Translations under genes and position numbers: made by a program
Origin: Lachnoclostridium phytofermentans
Lineage (GTDB): Bacteria > Bacillota > Clostridia > Lachnospirales > Lachnospiraceae
NCBI GenBank assembly: GCA_003526525.1
Contig: DPVV01000120.1
Coordinates: forward strand, 1 to 9,412
Direction of reading: 5' to 3'
DNA length: 9,412 nt
The notes under the pieces: model-generated
Database searches by the model: none
Seen by the model: only the letters and a program-made list of their open reading frames with translations
Told to the model about the DNA's origin: nothing
In this document: positions 5,571 to 9,412 of the stretch, one piece after another
Position numbering within the stretch: the stretch's first letter is position 1
How the letters are laid out: each line of letters begins with the position of its first letter

Positions 5571-7316
5571 TTATATAGGTAAACTATCCCTGACGCAGAG
5601 AGCTCCCCACCCAACTGTAGGATTTGGGTAATTTTTGAAAGCTGGAAGGTGCTTTGCTCCACTAATTAAGTAAGCTTTCATCTTTTCACCATAAAGATAT
5701 AAGTCGTTCCCTTTCACAATCCCCCATTCCATTAAAAGTGCAACTGATCCTGTAACAAATGGAGTTGCCATGGAGGTACCGGAACGAACAGTATACCCAC
5801 CCCCTGGAGATGCTGAAATAATGTCTACACCAGGAGCAACCAAATCCGGTTTCACAGCTAAATCACTTCTGGTAAATCCACGCCCTGAAAAATATGCAAG
5901 ACTGTTCGTATTCGAATCATAGGCACCTACACTAATAACTCCTGATGCAGTAGATGGTATCGTTAATGTAGTCTCAGGAGTAGGTCTTAAAAATCCAGTT
6001 TGACCGCTTAATACTCCTGAAGAAGGAAGCCACAAGTTATAATTGCCAACGATAATTCTCTTAGGCGTCAGTGTAATCTTCCAGATTCCAGGTATTAATA
6101 ATTGCCCTACTGGAATTAATTCAATGTAAATTTCTTGCGCTTTATTAGAAGGAATAGGCTTTCCATAATAAAGTAGTATCTTTGTTTGTCTTAATTGGAA
6201 TTGTTGGGAACCAAGAATAGAAGGAATCGGTCCAACTACATCACCGCTTGGATGAACCAAAGAGATATCAAACTCATCGAAATAATTCTTCCAAATCTGT
6301 ATGTTGATAGAAGTTTCTCCTTCTCCGATTGCTAGTTCAACGACTGCATTTACATTTGGACTTAAGACACCAGCGGTATGTGTCCTACTACTTCCCTCAT
6401 TTCCAGTTCCAACGACAATACTGGTTTTCCAGTAATTAGCCGCCGTATCTATATATGTTTCTACGATCGCATTACCATCATGAGATCCATAGTTATTACC
6501 AAAACTAATATTAATCGCTAATGGTTGTTTTCTTGCAAGCGCAGTCTTTATTGCAAAATCTACACCTGTCATAAGCTGTGATGTCTTCGGAAACGATTGG
6601 CTAACTGGATTTCCTAATTTTACAACCAAAATATCACTTTTAGATGCAACTCCACGATACCTACCATCAGCAGATCCAGATCCGGCAGCAATTCCAGCAA
6701 CATGGGTACCGTGCCCCGATAAATCCGTACTCGGTACTAGTCTCATTCTCTCCGACATATTGTACACTGCCAAAGCAGCATTAATATCCTCCTCCGTGTA
6801 CAAGGTTCCGTCAACGAAACCTTCTGGAGGTTTTCGATCCCCAGTAGGCTGAATTGTTTGATCCCAAATACCGATTATCCTTGTCTTTCCATCTGCTTTT
6901 CTAAAGTCTGGATGGGCATAATCAATTCCAGAATCAAGCACTGCAACAATTACACCTTCTCCAGATAGATTAAACGGTGGAGCCTGTACTGCTGTGATGC
7001 AAGAAGCTGCCTTCCCCTCCGTTACTTCGAAGGTTAACTGTTTCGGTTTCTCGATAAATTCAATCTCACTATATCCAACCAATCGGTCAATTTTATCCTG
7101 AGCAATGGTAATAATCGCATAACCACCTAATAATTCTACGAATTTAAATCCCAGTTCATCTGCTACCCTTTGCAGGCTACTATTAAATCTGACTATTAAT
7201 TCCCACTGTCTTGTTTCTGGATCATACCCAACATCCAAATCCTGTGTCTGCTCTCGATCACGATTTGATACATCTAGTGCCAAATTCAGCTGATTATCTG
7301 CTTTTCCGCTATTCAT
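5571..7316 (-). CDS. Subtilisin-like serine protease (S8 family), Csp-like, intracellular
   Basis: A complete subtilase of 581 residues. The catalytic triad is Asp128 (VAVLDSGID), His202 (GHGTHVAG) and Ser515 (SGTSMATP), with oxyanion Asn306 (GTGNEG). A region of about 105 residues before the catalytic domain looks like a prodomain. Between about 317 and 455 an insert rich in beta-strand-like sequence interrupts the catalytic domain, before the ISVGAYD and KPDLVAPG segments. This prodomain, insert and short C-terminus match the Csp germination proteases of clostridia (CspB type), which activate the cortex hydrolase SleC. There is no signal peptide or membrane segment, which fits a protease packaged in the forespore or acting in the cytosol. 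No sleC or other germination gene is next to it, so the role in germination is only an inference; many clostridia carry several such paralogs. ATG 7316 has an AGAGGA site about 4 bases away. A terminator from the preceding gene lies upstream, so it should have its own promoter, but I could not identify one. Confidence 0.93.
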   Translation of the reverse strand: MNSGKADNQLNLALDVSNRDREQTQDLDVGYDPETRQWELIVRFNSSLQRVADELGFKFVELLGGYAIITIAQDKIDRLVGYSEIEFIEKPKQLTFEVTEGKAASCITAVQAPPFNLSGEGVIVAVLDSGIDYAHPDFRKADGKTRIIGIWDQTIQPTGDRKPPEGFVDGTLYTEEDINAALAVYNMSERMRLVPSTDLSGHGTHVAGIAAGSGSADGRYRGVASKSDILVVKLGNPVSQSFPKTSQLMTGVDFAIKTALARKQPLAINISFGNNYGSHDGNAIVETYIDTAANYWKTSIVVGTGNEGSSRTHTAGVLSPNVNAVVELAIGEGETSINIQIWKNYFDEFDISLVHPSGDVVGPIPSILGSQQFQLRQTKILLYYGKPIPSNKAQEIYIELIPVGQLLIPGIWKITLTPKRIIVGNYNLWLPSSGVLSGQTGFLRPTPETTLTIPSTASGVISVGAYDSNTNSLAYFSGRGFTRSDLAVKPDLVAPGVDIISASPGGGYTVRSGTSMATPFVTGSVALLMEWGIVKGNDLYLYGEKMKAYLISGAKHLPAFKNYPNPTVGWGALCVRDSLPI

Positions 7317-7381
7317 GCTATCCTCTGGTTTTAACTCTTATCTCTAATATATTCTTATTTTACTACTTTTACCACTAAAAC

Positions 7382-7422
7382 AAAAAGTCGAAGCCACTCG
7401 TCAACAAACGGCTTCAACTTTT
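7382..7422 (-). terminator. Terminator of the glucuronidase gene
   Basis: In the minus-strand RNA a 13-bp stem (7422-7410 with 7395-7383; core GAAGCC/GGCUUC) with one G-U pair and a 14-base loop ends in a short U-run. It starts about 11 bases after the gene's stop. The same position is a C-A mismatch on the plus strand, which supports minus-strand use. Confidence 0.82.
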
Positions 7423-7433
7423 ATTAACTTATT

Positions 7434-9335
7434 TTACCAATTACTATAAAACTCCTTCATTAAGAAAAAGGCAGGCTTTTTATAGCTTTTATCTGCAGAG
7501 AGCAGTCCTTTTATATTATAGTAATGTTGCATCGTATGAAGTCTTCTCGGACACCTAAAATCAAACAAAATCCAAGGGCTAATTCCTTTGATATAGCTTA
7601 TTTTACTCAGTGTTTCAATTTGATCACGGTAAATTTTAAGCTGTCTGTCTTCTGTGTACAAATCATCCTCGGTTCCGCTTGCACCAGCTCTTGCATCTGC
7701 TCCAAATTCACTAATAATGACAGGCTTATCTGGTTTACTATTTTCAAATATCTTAGGTAACTTTGTAAAATCTGGTTCATACCAACCAAAATATTCGTTA
7801 AGACCTATAATATCAATAATATCAGCCAATCGATCAGCAATACAAAGTTGTTTAAGGTCTACTAGGCAAGCTGCGGAGATCATTCTTGTGGAATCAAGCT
7901 CTCTTGCTTTATTCACTAAATTACTCATAAATCTAAGCCGTGCATCAGAATCTGCATTTTCATTACCTACTGACCAGATAATTACACTTGCTCTATTTCT
8001 ATCTCTTAGAATCAATTCAGAAAGTTGATTTGATGCATCTGCATAGGTGTCTGGATTATCAAATTCGATAGCCCAATAAACAGGAATCTCCTCCCATAGC
8101 ATAATACCAATTTCATCTGCAATACGTGCTGCCTTTTCTGAGTGTGGATAATGTGCCAGCCTCATGTAATTACAGTTCATCTCTTTTGCCAAACGGAAGT
8201 TCTCTCTGATTTCGTCTTCTGTTACTGCCTTCCCATTGATAACACTTTCCTCATGTGCGCTGATACCTTTTAGCAATATCTTCTTTCCGTTTAAATAGAT
8301 ATCTGTTCCATAAACTTTAATTTCACGGAATCCAATTTTTTCTTTGACACAGTCCTCTCCGTAGCGCAAAATCACATCATAAAGTTTTGGATTTTCAGTG
8401 GACCAAAGTTCAGGATGCGCCTTTAGTTGAAACTCAACCACACCATCCTTTACTTCAAACACTTGATTTATCTGTAATTCTTTAATTTCTAATTGAACAC
8501 TGCTGTTGGTACTACTTCCCTCCAGAGTGATTTTTCCTGCTATCTTTTCATAACTTCCATCTGGAAGAAGATATAAAAATGCATCTTTTATAAAGGCTTC
8601 TGGCATACGAATTATCTCAACATCACGATAAATTCCCCCATAATTAAACCAATCCGTATTTTCACAAGGTACATTAGTCCGCTTTCTTGTATTATTTGCA
8701 ACTACCATGATTCGGTTATCATCCGATAAAATCCCTGTAACTTCAATTACAAATGGGGTAGATCCGCCTTGATGCATTCCCACAAATTGTTTGTTTACAA
8801 ATACTTTGGCATCGTAATTAACTGCACCAAACTTAAGGAAGATTTTCTTTTCTCCTTGATTTTTGTAGCGAAAGGTTCGGGTATATACTACGCTGCCCTC
8901 GTATAGGAAATTTCTTTCCGACTGAGTATTCCAACAGGATGGTACCTTCATGGTTTCCCATGTATCGAAACTAAAATCTACTGGATACTGTCTTCCATCT
9001 TCATCAAAATAAACCTCTTCGAACCACTTTGCTCTAAGGCAGTTATCATATTGATCGATTCCATAATTCCATGTCCCATTTAAATATTCTTTGTCTCTAT
9101 AATAATCAAGAAATAAACTATCACTCTTTATCATTTTACTTCTATAATAATCTTCATAATTAACTTTATGGATTGATTCTTGAAAAGTTCCGTTTTCTTC
9201 TTTTATCATATTAATACCCAACCTTTCCATAACCTGCAAACTTTTGGTCGCAGGTACTATATCTGTACAGTGAACTATATAACTATCCACTATTTTAAAA
9301 AATGTTTCTACACTAACTTTAGTTCCATGATACAT
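7434..9335 (-). CDS. Family 2 glycoside hydrolase, probable beta-glucuronidase
   Basis: Predicted cytosolic retaining glycosidase that releases glucuronic acid from beta-glucuronides. The open frame has 633 codons: a sugar-binding jelly roll (about 75-245), an Ig-like domain (about 247-338) and a TIM barrel (about 340-630). Acid/base Glu459 lies in WSVGNEN and nucleophile Glu543 in IISEFGAD. The NEYFGWY segment (513-519) and the N-I-K triad (Asn607, Lys609) are beta-glucuronidase marks; in characterised enzymes the N-x-K pair binds the glucuronate carboxylate. The stretch from EEIPVYW to LILRD is short, so the active-site loop 1 of the E. coli enzyme is missing, as in no-loop types. No signal peptide is present. 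The start is unsettled: ATG 9335 has no ribosome site, and the first 42 residues look unlike the family. ATG 9209 (MIKEENGTF, 591 residues) has AAAGG about 12 bases upstream and gives a more usual length; ATG 9134 is also possible. The exact substrate, glucuronide or galacturonide, is inferred. Confidence 0.92.
   Translation of the reverse strand: MYHGTKVSVETFFKIVDSYIVHCTDIVPATKSLQVMERLGINMIKEENGTFQESIHKVNYEDYYRSKMIKSDSLFLDYYRDKEYLNGTWNYGIDQYDNCLRAKWFEEVYFDEDGRQYPVDFSFDTWETMKVPSCWNTQSERNFLYEGSVVYTRTFRYKNQGEKKIFLKFGAVNYDAKVFVNKQFVGMHQGGSTPFVIEVTGILSDDNRIMVVANNTRKRTNVPCENTDWFNYGGIYRDVEIIRMPEAFIKDAFLYLLPDGSYEKIAGKITLEGSSTNSSVQLEIKELQINQVFEVKDGVVEFQLKAHPELWSTENPKLYDVILRYGEDCVKEKIGFREIKVYGTDIYLNGKKILLKGISAHEESVINGKAVTEDEIRENFRLAKEMNCNYMRLAHYPHSEKAARIADEIGIMLWEEIPVYWAIEFDNPDTYADASNQLSELILRDRNRASVIIWSVGNENADSDARLRFMSNLVNKARELDSTRMISAACLVDLKQLCIADRLADIIDIIGLNEYFGWYEPDFTKLPKIFENSKPDKPVIISEFGADARAGASGTEDDLYTEDRQLKIYRDQIETLSKISYIKGISPWILFDFRCPRRLHTMQHYYNIKGLLSADKSYKKPAFFLMKEFYSNW
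9232..9255. promoter_or_regulatory. Dyad in the leader of the glucuronidase gene
   Basis: ACCTGC and GCAGGT form a perfect 6-bp inverted repeat 12 bases apart. It lies 23-46 bases upstream of the alternative start ATG 9209. If that start is right, this is non-coding leader and the dyad could be an operator or a leader hairpin; if ATG 9335 is right, it is inside the coding sequence. No regulator is named by the sequence. Confidence 0.3.
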
Positions 9336-9370
9336 CTTACTATGAAACTATTAATTGAAGCATGATAACA

Positions 9371-9400
9371 CTTTATATAAAATATTAATGAAATATAAAG
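9371..9400. repeat. AT-rich inverted repeat upstream of the glucuronidase gene
   Basis: CTTTATAT (9371-9378) and ATATAAAG (9393-9400) are perfect inverted copies 14 bases apart. The site is upstream of every candidate start of the glucuronidase gene, so it could be part of its control region. Its low complexity makes chance a real possibility. I found no convincing -35/-10 pair in this end of the window. Confidence 0.3.
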
Positions 9401-9412
9401 ATTTCCATATCA

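Noticed and set aside
7330..7380. Possible sigma-G or sigma-A promoter for the S8 protease (TATATT near 7345).
   Set aside because: No acceptable -35 partner was found for either sigma factor at 17-18 bases.
7654..8028. Plus-strand open frame of 124 codons opposite the glucuronidase gene.
   Set aside because: It lies wholly antisense to conserved catalytic-domain coding sequence, has no ribosome site of note and resembles no protein I know. It is a shadow of the real frame.

Overview
The window is AT-rich DNA with all five supported protein genes on the minus strand. It looks like a Lachnospiraceae/Clostridium-type anaerobe. The reasons are a class III (oxygen-sensitive) ribonucleotide reductase, a Csp-like intracellular subtilase of the kind found in spore-forming clostridia, strong GGAGG ribosome sites and low-GC promoters. 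The overall feel is close to Clostridium (Lachnoclostridium) phytofermentans, but that placement is recalled and was not checked by any search.

In transcription order (right to left): a family-2 glycoside hydrolase with beta-glucuronidase hallmarks (7434-9335, start unsettled) ends at a 13-bp stem terminator. A subtilisin-like serine protease with full catalytic triad and no signal peptide (5571-7316) follows and is closed by two hairpins in series. A clear promoter with a TATAAT -10 and a dyad around its -35 then drives a two-gene operon: a TPR lipoprotein (4065-5312) and the ribosome-associated GTPase HflX (2784-4046). The hflX Shine-Dalgarno overlaps the stop codon of the lipoprotein gene, so the two are probably translationally coupled. 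A 103-bp nested inverted repeat separates hflX from nrdD.

nrdD (112-2517) encodes an anaerobic ribonucleoside-triphosphate reductase with a thioredoxin/glutaredoxin-like domain (CPNC) fused to its C-terminus. It has its own sigma-A promoter, and just upstream lie two NrdR-box-like palindromes centred 31 bp apart, so nrdD is probably an NrdR target. No nrdG activase gene is visible in the 111 bases left of nrdD. Instead there is a perfect 14-bp stem-loop.

The gene content is mostly housekeeping (dNTP synthesis, ribosome rescue) plus sugar catabolism and a sporulation/germination-type protease. I see no mobile element, CRISPR array, tRNA or rRNA, and no novel multi-gene system. The points worth attention are the redoxin fusion, the NrdR sites, the intergenic inverted repeat, the operator-like dyad before the lipoprotein-hflX operon, and the odd start regions of the lipoprotein and glucuronidase genes. 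No gene-free stretch exceeds 300 bases.
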